Assembly: GCA_948470475.1 (NCBI GenBank)
Contig: OX419341.1
Location: 2,572,584-2,636,583, forward strand
Direction: 5' to 3'
DNA: 64,000 nucleotides
Source: Galaxea fascicularis
Taxonomy: Eukaryota; Cnidaria; Anthozoa; Scleractinia; Euphylliidae
A program made the translations under genes and the position numbers. The notes beneath the pieces were generated by a model. It made no database searches. It saw only the letters and a list, made by a program, of their open reading frames with translations, and was not told where the DNA came from. Positions 10,448 through 23,000 of this stretch are shown piece by piece. The stretch's first letter is position 1, and every line of letters starts with the position of its first letter.

Positions 10448-13400
10448 TCATCTTTTAAGAACAGCTAGGAATGCTTCATGAGGGACATCCACTCTTCCTA
10501 TTCTCTTCATTCGTTTCTTTCCTTCTTTTTGCTTTTGTAGTAGTTTCATCTTTCTGGTTATGTCGCCACCATACTGTTGAAAAAGAAAATGTCTGGGGTG
10601 TTTTTATTCAAAAGTAGCAGCAATACGCCCTTTTTCGAACTCGATACCTTGCCAGAAAATCGAAAGTAATCTGGAATTTAAGGACGATATCGATGCGAAG
10701 CCGTCTTTGTGATACTGATAGACGTAATGAGCTAACAATTACTGTGTCTAAACAATTTTTCCTTAAAAGTCCTCAAAAGTTCTTGTCAACTGTGACCTAC
10801 ACAACCAAGAGCCATAATATTATGGCTCTTGACATAACACATCCTGCGACTTGCAACTTCAAATTTGTAGGTCATATTGTAATTGAAAATCACATCTTTC
10901 ACCAGTTTATTACGAACCACTGACAAAATGACCACAGCACGGGTTCAAATCACGCAAAAATCTGGATTTTGTTTTCCGGGGACTCCGGTCGCACACACAA
11001 CTGGGACGATCTTTCCCATAGATCTTCATTCTTTAATCCGGAAATCTTCATATTCATTTTAGAAGGAATCCGTAGCAAACATGCAAGAAAAGAAAAAATA
11101 AAGACATGGAGAAAACCATGGAGAAAACCTTACACATTTTGCTGTGACGTCTTTTCTCAGCGCTTTAATTCTAGAAGAAAAGTTAAAGAAATTAATGAGG
11201 GAAAATAAGCAGCGAAAACCGGGAGAATGGGATTACCAGTTCAATTTGAATAATAAACAAAACGCGGCACTAAAAAATCAACAACAAACAACGGAAACAT
11301 GATTATGTCTTGTCACGTAGAAAAGTCTCTCACGTCACTGGCGTAAACTTTTGAGCAGTCACGCCACACATTTTAGAAAAAAGCCGTTGTGTAACGCAAG
11401 ACCTGTTACGTGACATACAGTGCAAGATACAAGGTGTAATGCGCGACGACCGGAGAAAAGCTACGAAACTTACGTTTCTCTTGCCGTGATTCTTCCTCTG
11501 ATGGAAGCTTGAATCACCACTTCAAACAGTTGTCTGTCACGTGAAAAAGAAGGAAGTCGTCAACAATGAAATTCTATGGCAAACTGAACAGAATTGCACC
11601 CGAATATATGTGGCCGAGCCGTTCCTTCGATGGCCTTTTTGGATCAAAGAGGGCAATCTGTGTACGTAACCTTTTCAAGAAACTGAAGAGCGCGCAAGTG
11701 TGAAGGTGAAAACGATTAACCGCCAGATTACCAAATACTCCTTCAACTTTTTCACCTATAAATTTTCTTAGATCCTGATTGGTTTGGCTGTGTTCCGACC
11801 GGAAGAGCAACTGTTTCACAAACTGGAAAAACGCATGAATTTGACGCACCTTGGTATGACATCTTTAAGTTTGGCGCATAGCAATCTACCTGACTGCACC
11901 GCCTTATCTGCATGGACTATACAGCTTAACGCGTCAACAGCGGTTCCGTTTATTAAAATATCCATCTGAAAAAGAACACAAAATTTAACGCTATTCACTC
12001 TAACTTCATTGGCTTCTTGTGTGATTGCACAATGCTGGAAGAAATGAAACCTGAACAAGTGAATCACGAAAAAGTTTCGGCATACCAAAGAAATTCACGT
12101 CTTTAAAGTTGAGAGGTACCAAACAGCTTAACTGTTGTCATGAAGTGCTGCATCGGACTTAGGTTTATGCATAGCTACAGTGTAGACACTGAGTTGCATA
12201 AAGCTTCCTTTTCAATCAATCAATCAATCAATCGACCGATCGATCGATCGATCGATCGATCAATTTAGTCTCCGGTTAAAAAGAAAATAGCACAGGGTAA
12301 AAGTAAGAGAAAAAAATCAGAGGAGTAAGAAAGAGATGGACTCTAAATCGTACCCTAACTATGTTTGTCTCTCTGTACCCTTCATCTTCATAATCAAAGC
12401 TGCAAAGCAAACAGAATTTCACAGGTTCATACACCGATGCGAAACAAAATCAACTGCAGTGAGTTACTTTCAACAAACCTCGCATAACCCGACGATTGAG
12501 ATTTAAGCTCGTCATAAAAGTCCACGATAACTTCGCTCAGCGGTAACATGTATTTTAGCATAACACGTGACTCGTCGATGTACATCACCTCTTGCTGTTC
12601 ACCGCGTCGGCTCTGAAATGAGAATGTGCTTAGATGAACGGTCCCAATTGACATTCCTTAGCTGTGCTGTGGACACCTTCATCTTCACAAGATAAACTAT
12701 TGACTTTGCAAACTCGTGACAGCAATGAGTTAGAAAACAGTTCAGCTTTAGCACGACAAACCGATACAATGATTGACAAGGAATTGCACAGAAAAGTGAC
12801 ACGAAAACAGCCCACAGTACAAGTTTACCATTACGTTGACGCTTAAGCCAATATATATATAGATATATATATAACAAAAGAGTCGAAAATGGGAGCAGAA
12901 AAATTCCATTTAATGTCAAGCGCGGAAGATCAGCCACGTCACGAATGGTTTCGCTGTCCTGATTGGTGAAAACCCATCACGTTTACTTTGTTTGGTGACA
13001 GCAAAACCAGCTAACACACGTACATATGAATTTTAGATTCAGATTTTGCCAGGCCTAAAGTGCTCAAAACTACTCGATTTGGCCGCGGGTTTCTTCCTTT
13101 TGGATTAGCTGAAATCATGTACATCGAAACGATTACTAATTCAAACAGGACTTACCTCACACAGGGTGAGCATTTTTCCCATGCACTCTTCAGGAAAGAC
13201 AATGGTGCCTAACACGTATGGTTCCTTGTAGAGCTTCACTTTAGAGGGTTCCGGAAGCTGAAAACAACAAATTCTACGTTTGCTACCGTTTCCACCTCAA
13301 TCGCCTTTTATGTGTACTCTAATCTTAGACGTCACCATAAAAACTTTGGAGGGGGGGGGGGGGGGTAGAGACTCAGGGGTTGGTAGGAAGGAGGGGACGG

Positions 13401-16400
13401 ACAGAGATCCTTGTAAGTGAGAACCATAATGTTTCAAGCGTCTACAGCTCACCTCCAAGGGATTAAGAACTTCGACTTCCCTCTCCTCTTTATCTGCTAA
13501 AATGGCTGCAAAACAAAGAAAGGAAAGTTGACTTCACAGATGAAAGAGTCCTGAAGTATCAACCAAATAAACAAAACAAGAGTAGCACCTTTGTACGGAA
13601 CATTTGGTGACGTAACGATTACAGTTGCATCGTATTCCTAAAAAGCAAACAAAGAAGTTGTTGAGTAAAACGTTACCGCTTTTATTGACGATAACGAACA
13701 GGGGTTTCGTTTGGGACCGGATGCCGGACGTAACGTCCGCTTGTTTGATATGTAATGTCCGGTGGTAACGTTCGGTATTTCACACGAAATAATACCTCAA
13801 CTAAAGTCGACGTCCCCTTGTTTAACCTATGAATTCGGTACTTCAAAATGTTACCGAAAACCCTGCACGAAGTTTTGATCTTCCGTTTCTGCACTTTTCA
13901 GCTAAACGCTCAAACATTACGTGTTGGCAGGTAATCTTTCAGCCACAAATGGCTCAACACGTGACCTCGGTTCCAATGGGGTCGCTTACAGAGGATGTTC
14001 TTATACGAACGAACCATTAAAATACCGCGTTGCCCCTAAAATAGGTAACTGGTTTGTCACGATGATAGTCGCTGAATAGAGCGACCATTCCCCCCCCTCC
14101 CTCCTTGGTGGAGCTACAGGGTTTCTTAGTAGTCATGGTACGCTAACAGCGTGAGGCCAGTTTCCTGTCTAAGGAAACAACAAGACGGGTAAAAGCAACC
14201 GCGAACCCCGCCCCTTTTGAGACGCTGTCATAGAAAACCGCACCTGTCATCAACTCGTACATGTACGTTATCCACTCCTGAGTCAATCAAACTGTTCAGC
14301 TGATGATCGAGTCATGCTTTTACTCGGGAAGTTTTACTTGAGTCAAATCACCCACCTGCTCCAAACGCTGTTTGAAGACATCCATGTGAAGTAAACCAAG
14401 AAATCCAAGTCGCCATCCTTGACCTAAAGCAAGACTAAAAATAACAACAAATCAGAAGGGACTCAGAAGGATTTGACTTTACAAAGAAGAAGACAATGTT
14501 AACCTTAACTCCTCCAAAAATAATGTATGCTCCATTTAGCAAGCACTCTAGCAAGCCTAAACAAAATCCAAAAAGCTAAAATGGTTTTGAGTTTTGTAAA
14601 CACAGCGAAAGTGATTAACACTGTAGCATGTTTTGAAGAAGTAAGAGTGTCCGAGGGCATACCAGCTGTCGGGGTGTACAGAGACACTGGCATCATTCAG
14701 TGTAAGCTTTTCAATGGCAGATCTCAAGTAGATGTGTTCAGATTGGTCCACAGGGTATACACCTGCAAACACCTGTGAATCAATAAAACGAACAAAGAAA
14801 CAATCAAAACAAAGAACTAAAATCATCATGTAATTGTCAAGCTGCTTGTACAAGTGAAATGACACTTAGGGGTGCTCAGAAATTCCGATGTTCTGGCGGG
14901 ATAGGAGTGGAGGGGAAGGGATGGAGCGGGGAGGGGTGGGTGGGTTAAACAATCTTCACAACAACACTTTTTCTGCCTATTTTCCACGCATATGAATTGA
15001 GAGATCATGTTAAGTCGACTTTTAATGGCTTCCTTCTGAAAATGTTGAGATCATCTGTTGTTGAGTTCACTTCGTGTGTATGATGATGATGGTGATGATG
15101 ATGGTGATGGTGACAATGATGATGGTAACAATGATGATGATGATGATAATGATAATGTGATAAAGATTGGGACAATGATGATAATGATGAAGTTAGCTTA
15201 CCATAGGCTTCATTGGTTTAAATCCAGACAGCGGCTCCACAGAAGACTGAGGATGAAAGAATGTGTCACCAATCTGTGCATCTTTACTGTTCCTTATTCC
15301 ACAGGCAAGAAAACCAACTTGACCAGCAAAACTGAGGAGTAAAGATTACCACAATACCAAGTTATTACTGCATATTCATTTTGATTAATTTTCAAGTGAG
15401 TTAACTCTATGCATTGCTTAGCATGCATGTGGAACTTGTTTCCACTGAAATTTAACTTACAGTGCATCAGTACAGACTTCGCCTGGATACATGATTCCCA
15501 CGTCCACTACTTCATATGTCTGCTTAGTGTGAGCAGACATAATTTCATCTCCTATGAAAAACAAGTTCATCACTAAGTTTAGGTGTCTACTAAATCCAGC
15601 ACATTGCAGAGGGTCTATCTGTAATCATGCTTGCTTCCATAAATAATTACAAGCATGACACATGTACCTTCTCATAATTATGCATCCTCATTCTGATACC
15701 AAATTGTGCTGTGACATAATGAATATACAAGATCCGACATTTATAACATGTACCTGTCTGTCTAAGCAGTGCATGAAGGGTCACTCAAGTCCATAATTAC
15801 TGCAGTCAATAAATAGGTTCAAACCTCCCATAAGCAGGCATCATTAGAACACAAAAGCAAACATGTCTGCTCAGAGGAGGTCATAATGTACAGTACATGT
15901 AGAATTTTAATGAAGAATGGCCAGGATCATGATTTGTTGGTGTTTTGTTATGAGTTATGTCATGAGTGGTGTCCATTTACACGAGGCATCTGCAAGTGGA
16001 GGTTCAACTGTAGTAATTGAGTCAGATTACCTTTTTTGAGAGACCCATCCAGAACGGCAACTAGGCAGATCACTCCTCTGTACTGGTCATACCATGAATC
16101 AAACAACAGGGCTTTCAATGGTGCTGCAGAGTCACCTTGAGGACTGAATTTTAACCAAATTTCAGTTTTTGATACATTTCTGTACTTTGCAAAAAAGGCA
16201 GTGGACATGCTTGCTTCATAATATTGTAAGGCAAAGCACACTGGAGACCATTTTGACCCAAGAAATCAAGACGTCTGCCCACCACTTTACCACCAGAGGT
16301 TAGGGGTGACATCTCTACAAATTACAGCTATTTTGGAAACACTATGTGCAACTTAATGCACTACTGGAAATTTGGATGGTCCTCTCAATATTTTAACCTG

Positions 16401-19400
16401 GAATTGAAATACATGAAGTAAATTGTTTTGGTCAATGTGCCGTTTGTTTTACTGCAATATCTCAGAAAAATGTCACATTTGCCAGAACAATTTCTCCCTC
16501 TATCTGGCAAAACCTTGCCACGCAATTCCTGGAAGAATTTGTTTTTCTCACGAAACAGTCCTTGTTAGAGTTGTCACTCAATCAAAGTGACAATTTTAGT
16601 AAAAAACAAATTATGCAAATGTTCACCAACAAAACTAAGGATCTGCCTTTATCATACTTTGATTTTAGCATTTTCCCTTTCTTCAGAGCTTGTGGCACTT
16701 GGTGTACTCTACTTACCACGGAAGCTGCTCAACAATTCTTTCAAGGATGTTGTCAATTCCAGTACCTGTTTTTGCAGAGATCTGGAAATAGCAGTGATTG
16801 GATAATCATAATTATAATATAATATCACTATGCTAATAATAACAAACTGAACTATTTTAATCTGGATGGGAGTAATGCAAGAGAAAGTGAAATGTTTCCG
16901 ATATTTGTTAAGTTTCTTTGTACAGTAGCATATTGATAACTCAAAACACACTTGAATATCTCACCCTTAAAATTTCATCCTGCTTGACATCAAACAATTT
17001 CTCCATTTGCTTTGACACACCATTAGGATCAGCACTCTTAAGATCAATCTAAAAAGGAGAAGAAAAAATTACCCAAAGAAGATGATACACACTTTAGTGG
17101 TTACAATAATCTGCCACTCTAACTTTCTGATAGAGGGATATGAGGAGGAAGTTGAGAATTTTTTGTGACTTGGCTGTTCTTCATTCATCTACTCAAAATA
17201 CATGACTGTACAATTGAATATGCAGAACCAACCTTGTGTGAGCTACAGGCTACACCCTGTCTCCACTAATAACTTATAAAACTTAGTATTGTCAGTTACT
17301 GATTTGAGCTATTAAATATTGTTACACTGTACCTTGTTGAGTACAGGTATTATGTGTAAATCCTTATCAAATGCCAGGAAAAAGTTGGAAACTGTCTGAG
17401 CCTGAACACCCTAAAATAGTCATGAAAATACAAAAAGCAGTGACACCTCTTGAGTTTTATATTTTTTTATATTTTATAGTTTTTATATTCATTAAAGCCT
17501 GAGCAGCTACAGCGAATAACAGAGGTGCTCATAAGAAGGTGACTGCCACTGATTAGTTTACTAAAACTTCGTATGTATCATTCAGGGGTTTCATTAGAAG
17601 CCGGCAACTGGCAAAAACTACCACCTACTTTGTCTAGATTTCCCTAAAATGATTAAAAAAAATTAATCAGGTCGGCACTTACTTCAGCTAGCTCAGACGG
17701 CTATTTCAAAAATTATTGAAACCCCTGATCATTGTACAAGTCTGTTGGAACCATGTGTGTATATTTGTTCATTGATGTGCATAAATAATTATTTAATTTA
17801 ATTATTTATATGCACCTGTGCTGAATCAACTAGCAGAATAACACCCTGACAGGCAGCCAACGACCTTGATACTTCATAGCTAAAATCAACATGTCCCTGA
17901 AATGGGAATATATTTGTTTAGTGAAATTTATTGACTTAATTTATACGTTAAGGTCTATGGTTATGAATTTACAAACAGTAATTCTATTGCAATAATAATA
18001 CCTCATCACCTGATTAAACATTTTATTTCAAATTGATGGACTAATACTGACTGAAAAGATTGACTGACTGACTGACTCACTGATGACTCACTGACTGACT
18101 GTTAACTGACCGACCTACCGAACAATGACTCACTCACTGACTGACTGACTGATTGACAACTGACTGACTGACTATTAAAAACTGGCAGATAATTAACTGA
18201 ATGGCTGATTGACTGATAGGTGATCGTCAATAATGACTGCTGACTTGCACTCACCGGTGTATCTATAAGATTTAATAAATATGTTTCCCCTTTGTATTTA
18301 TAAAACAGTGATGCTGTCTGAGCCTTCACTGTGATTCCCCTTTCCCTCTCCACTTGAAGTTTGTCCAATACTTGCTTGTTGTCACTGTTTCTTGATATTG
18401 TACCTGTATGAGCCATTGAAGTACAAAAAATAAAAATACAGTTAAAATTCAATATTAACACCAAACAACCAATTACAACTTTGTCTTTACAATCTCTGGT
18501 ATGGCTGATGAATGGGCTTGTCTCAGAAACAAAAGTTTTTTTAATACAAATGCCATTAGTACATTTTTTTTTAATAATTAAAAGTACATGGAGTTAATAT
18601 AATATTATTTATACCTGTCTTTTCAAGCAGTCTGTCAGCAAGTGTGCTTTTCCCATGGTCAATATGGGCAATAATACTGAAGTTCTTTATTCTTGACACT
18701 GGAAACTCTGACATGTCAATTTTGTCCTACATTGTAAAAATTCATACATGTAAATCGAAGTTTGCAATCATGATAAGAACAAAAAGGGCAAAAAAAGCAG
18801 TCAGAAAAATTTAAGTGCTTCATGCAACCTTGAAAACTCAGTGTGTTATATTTGCATAATCCATCCTGCTCTTGTCAACACTATCTAACATACTTGTACA
18901 TTATATTTCGTTCCATGGCTATGTTTGCTTAACTTAAGTACTCAAAGTAATATAATGTAACCTTCCTTTTTACTGTTTATATTGTTGGGTAATTGGCTAT
19001 GAATCTTCCTGTTATGGTAAATCTCGTCTCATTTAACTGTACACATCCAGTCCTAGTTCTTTGTCATTGTACTTTTGTTTCTCTTGTTTTACCTGTTACT
19101 TTATTGTAAGTTACTTGTTTTCACTCTGTAAGGTTGAATTGTTGTAAATTATTTGTTATGCGTCAAATCCACTACTCGCCTCAAATAGCTGTTGCTAACT
19201 GCAAGCAGTGCTTATTTTTCTCTGTATGTTTTTTAAGTCTTTAATAAACTTGAAACTTGAACCTACTATGGAAGTAGTTGTCATTTCGTGGATGTCTTCT
19301 TAGAAAGTTTCCCAAAAAGTCTCTCTGTTGTTTTCTTGTCTTCAACAACTAAGTAGCCACTTTTAACATTTTAGAGAAGTTTACCTTCTTGGAGATTCCA

Positions 19401-19751
19401 CGGCTTGTTGAGTGGCTGCACTTTCTGCAGAATTGGTGGTTACTGGCAAATGTGAAGCCACTGCAAATGAAGAATGGAGTTGTGTATAATGCAATATGTA
19501 CATTTTAGCTTCAATAGTAAGGGAAAATTCAACAACTGAAATTAAACAGCTCTGATAATTGTGCTGTGAACTTACCTGAAGGTTGTAGGGAGATGAAGCT
19601 GAAGAGCATTTCTGAAAAATATCCCCCCTGTGCTTAAACCAATAACTACATTTGTTTTCTTTCCGAAGCCGGCCAGGGAACGCTTACAAAACCATGGTAA
19701 TTTGGTAAAATGTTTTCCCAAAGCGATACATTTTTGTCTATAAAATTGCAT
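10448..19751 (-). CDS. GUF1: Translation factor GUF1 (mitochondrial EF4/LepA), 22 exons
   Basis: Ribosome-dependent GTPase that back-translocates mitochondrial ribosomes. Exons, 5' to 3': 19576-19751, 19385-19460, 18615-18726, 18255-18403, 17816-17896, 17333-17410, 16965-17048, 16717-16781, 16031-16143, 15461-15551, 15202-15331, 14663-14772, 14356-14434, 13589-13637, 13453-13505, 13156-13257, 12479-12612, 12354-12399, 11850-11965, 11474-11533, 11134-11170, 10448-10573. Phase holds throughout: 688 aa, close to the 669 of human GUF1. A basic N-terminus ([15 protein letters not shown]) suits mitochondrial import. G motifs: AHIDHGKST (104-112), [17 protein letters not shown] (169-), NKID (223-226). 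LepA-specific C-terminal parts follow: [31 protein letters not shown], and a lysine-rich tail ending [10 protein letters not shown]. An in-frame GTG at 19763 is upstream; the ATG at 19751 is preferred. Confidence 0.95.
12218..12262. repeat. CAAT/CGAT tandem tetranucleotide
   Basis: (CAAT)n passing into (CGAT)n within a GUF1 intron, a simple microsatellite. Confidence 0.85.
13351..13365 (+). repeat. G15 homopolymer
   Basis: Fifteen Gs in a row (preceded by GGA) in a GUF1 intron; the length in the assembly is likely unreliable and the strand can form quadruplex-like structure. Confidence 0.8.
15078..15190. repeat. Imperfect GAT trinucleotide repeat
   Basis: About 110 bp of GAT/GGT/AAT-variant repeats in a GUF1 intron. 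It produces a spurious Asp-rich reading frame. Confidence 0.85.
17585..17726. repeat. CAGGGGTTTCA-type short TIR element, copy 1
   Basis: Starts CAGGGGTTTCATTAGAAGCC and ends TTATTGAAACCCCTG, so its ends are inverted. The interior shares TTTGTCTAGATT and GGCTATTTCAAAA with a copy at 40542-40713. It lies in a GUF1 intron. Confidence 0.7.
18055..18185. repeat. ACTG tandem repeat
   Basis: Imperfect (ACTG)n with ACTC variants in the intron downstream of GUF1 exon 4. Confidence 0.85.
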
Positions 19752-20047
19752 TTTAATGCTCACATCTCACTGTGGTAAATACTTTTCGAATTCTTGTTAC
19801 AATTTGAGCCCTTAAAAAATCGATTAAAAAAGGAGAATGAAATTAGAATCAATCCGCCATGTTTGATTGCGTTGTTTGTATAACCGCTGACTGATGTAAG
19901 CTACTGCGATAGTATAATAGCAAATTTTGATTGGTCGATTTATAAATAACAGCCAATCACAGATCGAAATTATGAACGTTGTGAAGGATTCCCAGCGAAA
20001 TTTGAAATTGGTTTGCGAACACGTTTGAATTTCAGTAAGAAAACACG
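19752..20047. promoter_or_regulatory. Bidirectional promoter region, GUF1 / SPDL1
   Basis: The start codons of GUF1 (minus) and SPDL1 (plus) are 296 bp apart, head to head. Between them are an inverted CCAAT box (ATTGG, 19930-19934) and a direct CCAAT box (19953-19957), an arrangement common in TATA-less bidirectional promoters of cell-cycle and housekeeping genes. TTTATAAATA lies between the boxes at about 19939-19948. No transcription start is mapped. Confidence 0.6.
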
Positions 20048-23000
20048 ATGGAACTTGAAAATGAATTGTATTTTCTCAAGGAAGAAGTAATAAGACTGAA
20101 GGAAGAGAATGAAGGGTTGCAGCAGGACAGAGAATTGGCTGGAGAGCTCGGGAAAAGTCTTCTTGAGAACAACCATGAACTTGAAAGGAAACTCGAAGAA
20201 GTGAATGCCGAATACATCTCCACGTTGGGTAAAATCGAGGTAAGCTAACCTATTAATTTTTCAGTGTTTATTTAATTTCTCCAATCCTGTATATATAAAA
20301 TACAAATATGAATGAAAAACGAACGTAAAACTATATTACAATTACAACAATAATATTCCGAGAGGAGCAGCTAAGAGGAGAGGAGGGGGCACTTCTACTA
20401 TGAGTCTTACCTAATAACTGTGCTCCTATACATTTAGGTATTACATGTAAACTATATCTAGTTATTATGATAAAACATATACTTACTATCATTAGTATGC
20501 AGCAAGGTTAAGTACATAGAGATACAGTGCATTTCAAAACCTCTTTTTATTGGGTTTCTCTTTGATTTTAAACTGAGTAGTAGACTGCGAGCAGCCTACT
20601 CTTAAAACGTTTTGGCCCCTCGGCTTTGGTTCAAAACTAAGGGGGTGAGGGGCTGGGGTCCCGCCCCTGGATCCACAACTGGGGACTGTCTTAACTTTTT
20701 TGGCAAGCAGTGATAAATATTAAGAAAAATAATGTTCTATAAATGAAGTTGCTTTATCACTTACTTAGGAACTCAAACAGGACAATCATACGCTGCGATC
20801 TCGATTGGAAACCGAGATTCGTACCAACTCGAACCATGGTCACGAATTGGAGGACTTAAAGGAAAAACTTCGAAAAGAATTCGAGGTGAAGGAGAAATCT
20901 CAGCAACTTGCCACAGAGAAAAAGATCAGTGATCTGAGAAAGGAAATAGAGTCTCTACAAAATGATGTCAGTAAGCACACGCTGGTGGAGAATCAACTAC
21001 AAGAAAGAATCAAGAAACAGGAAGAAATGTTGCGGAAAGCTCACCAAAGTAACGAGGAGCTGCAGAACAAAGGAAGGTCTCGGCTGGAGAGCATCGAAGA
21101 ATATATCAATCTTGCTTCTCAACTGAAGGAAGAAAGAGACGTGTTGATGATGAAACTAACGGATTATGAAGATAATCAAGAGAGAACAGTGTTTGATAGA
21201 AAAGTGCTGAAGGAGAAAGTTGAGTATCTCGAACAAGAACTACAAGAGAAAACGCGACAAGCACACACATGGTTCAATTGTCTACAGGCAAGTATGAATT
21301 AATTCCAGGCGTTTCTGTTAATAAAACAGGGCGCGATGTAAGGAGGGTGGCTTGGTCCCAAGCCCCCTCCATATTTCGCGCCCTGTTACTAAACAACTGG
21401 AACAGGTTAAAAAAGATAGCAAAACAGAGCGCTAAGTTTGCAACAGGTTTTTCCAAAACACACAAGCCCCTCTAGCCAGCTGCATATTGAAGAAGAGATG
21501 GACAAATCAGGGCCCTTCTTTTCACCCGTGTTTTCATTTATCACCCTCCACCCCGCTTCATCTGGGATGGCCCGGACTATCCAGTCAGAATTTAATAAAT
21601 TTGGAGGGCCGATTTCCACTGGTACAAGAGAACCATGTTTCTCATTCCGTGTAAACTCAACAGGAGGCTCGCTTGGAGGCAGGTGAATTCAAAGCAGAGC
21701 TTGACAATCTCAAAGCTGACAATGCAAGAAGAAACTTTGGAAAACAAGGAAACTCCTTGTTTGGTGAGGTATGGTCTCCAGTCTTGCATTGTTCTCTAGT
21801 AAATTCTATTTTTAATTCTTGCACAACATCGAGCAGATCGTTTCAATGTTTGCCTTCATGGCTGAATATTTTTACAGGTTGAAGATAGGCGTTTGGAGCT
21901 TGAGAAGAAGTATGGAAGTCTACAAGCGAGACATGAAGGCATGGTTAAAATACACAACATGACGAAACAACAGTTACATAGGTTGAAGGTTAGCCCCACT
22001 GAGAATGTTTTTGCAGATGATCCTTAAACCAAAAGAATAGTAGGTTAAAGTTCAACTGAGGAGGTGGAGAGGAAGGCAATGTCCTCAAGTTTACTGAAAC
22101 AAGTTCTATGATTGATTTATTGGTTTTCTTCATAGAGTTAAGATTTTTACCCCTTTTTCTTTTCAGAATCAAGTAGCAACCCTTCTTCAAGTGAAGAGTT
22201 GTCACGCGGATGCTTCTCAGATTCAAAGACTCACCCGCGCGCTGGTACAAAAGGAAGGAGAGGTGAAAATCTTGAACGCAAAAATCTCATCTTTGGAAAA
22301 AGAAAAGGTATAATCAAGTTGCAATAAGTAAGTGTGATAAGTCAGTAATTGTAATCATTTTGTCGTTTTTTTTTTTTTTATCAAATTCTTCAGTCGCGGT
22401 AAACGAGATTATGGAGGCCCTATTTAATTCACAAAGATGATAGCCCTCGATCAAGTTTCATTCTTCAACAAGTTATAAGACGTATCGTGGCTCCAAAATC
22501 GTGTTTATGCCTTTTGAGATCTTTAGGAAGTTTAACATTACTTTTGCCTAAGAATTCCGAGTAGTTTGGGTGAATAACATTTTTTAGGGGGAGGGGGGGA
22601 GGGAAGACCACGAAAGTCATTTCATAGTTGTAACTTGACCCGCAAGCTCCCCGAGCGGACACATGTGTCACGTTGGCCTTCGAGGACTCCGTCTGTTATA
22701 CTAAAATCACCTTATATTGTTGTTTCCAACGTGTCCCCGGCTTAATATACAGTTCTTCTTATTAATTTAGCCGATAGTTTATCTAAACTAATGTCGTTTG
22801 ATTTCCAGGAAGGGAATAACATGAGTGACCGTTTGATGGAATTCCATGACGCTTTCTCTGAGTTTGGAGACAAAAAAGACTACGTGAACTTCCTTCAATT
22901 ACAGCTGGAGGATTCAAAGTACGGAGGAATGCTTTTTAGAGGGTCATTTTGCAAATAATTCCTAAATTCTAATACCTCCAAGTGTTGTATAGGTTCGCCT

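Noticed and set aside
15058..15342. Asp/Asn-rich ORF on the plus strand
   Set aside because: Caused by the GAT microsatellite and the antisense of GUF1 exon 15202-15331.
18102..18250. Coding extension of GUF1 exon 4 into a Ser/Val-rich tail
   Set aside because: It is translation of the intronic ACTG repeat past the donor CCG|GTGAGT at 18255/18254; the next exon (GHVDFSYE) follows in phase.
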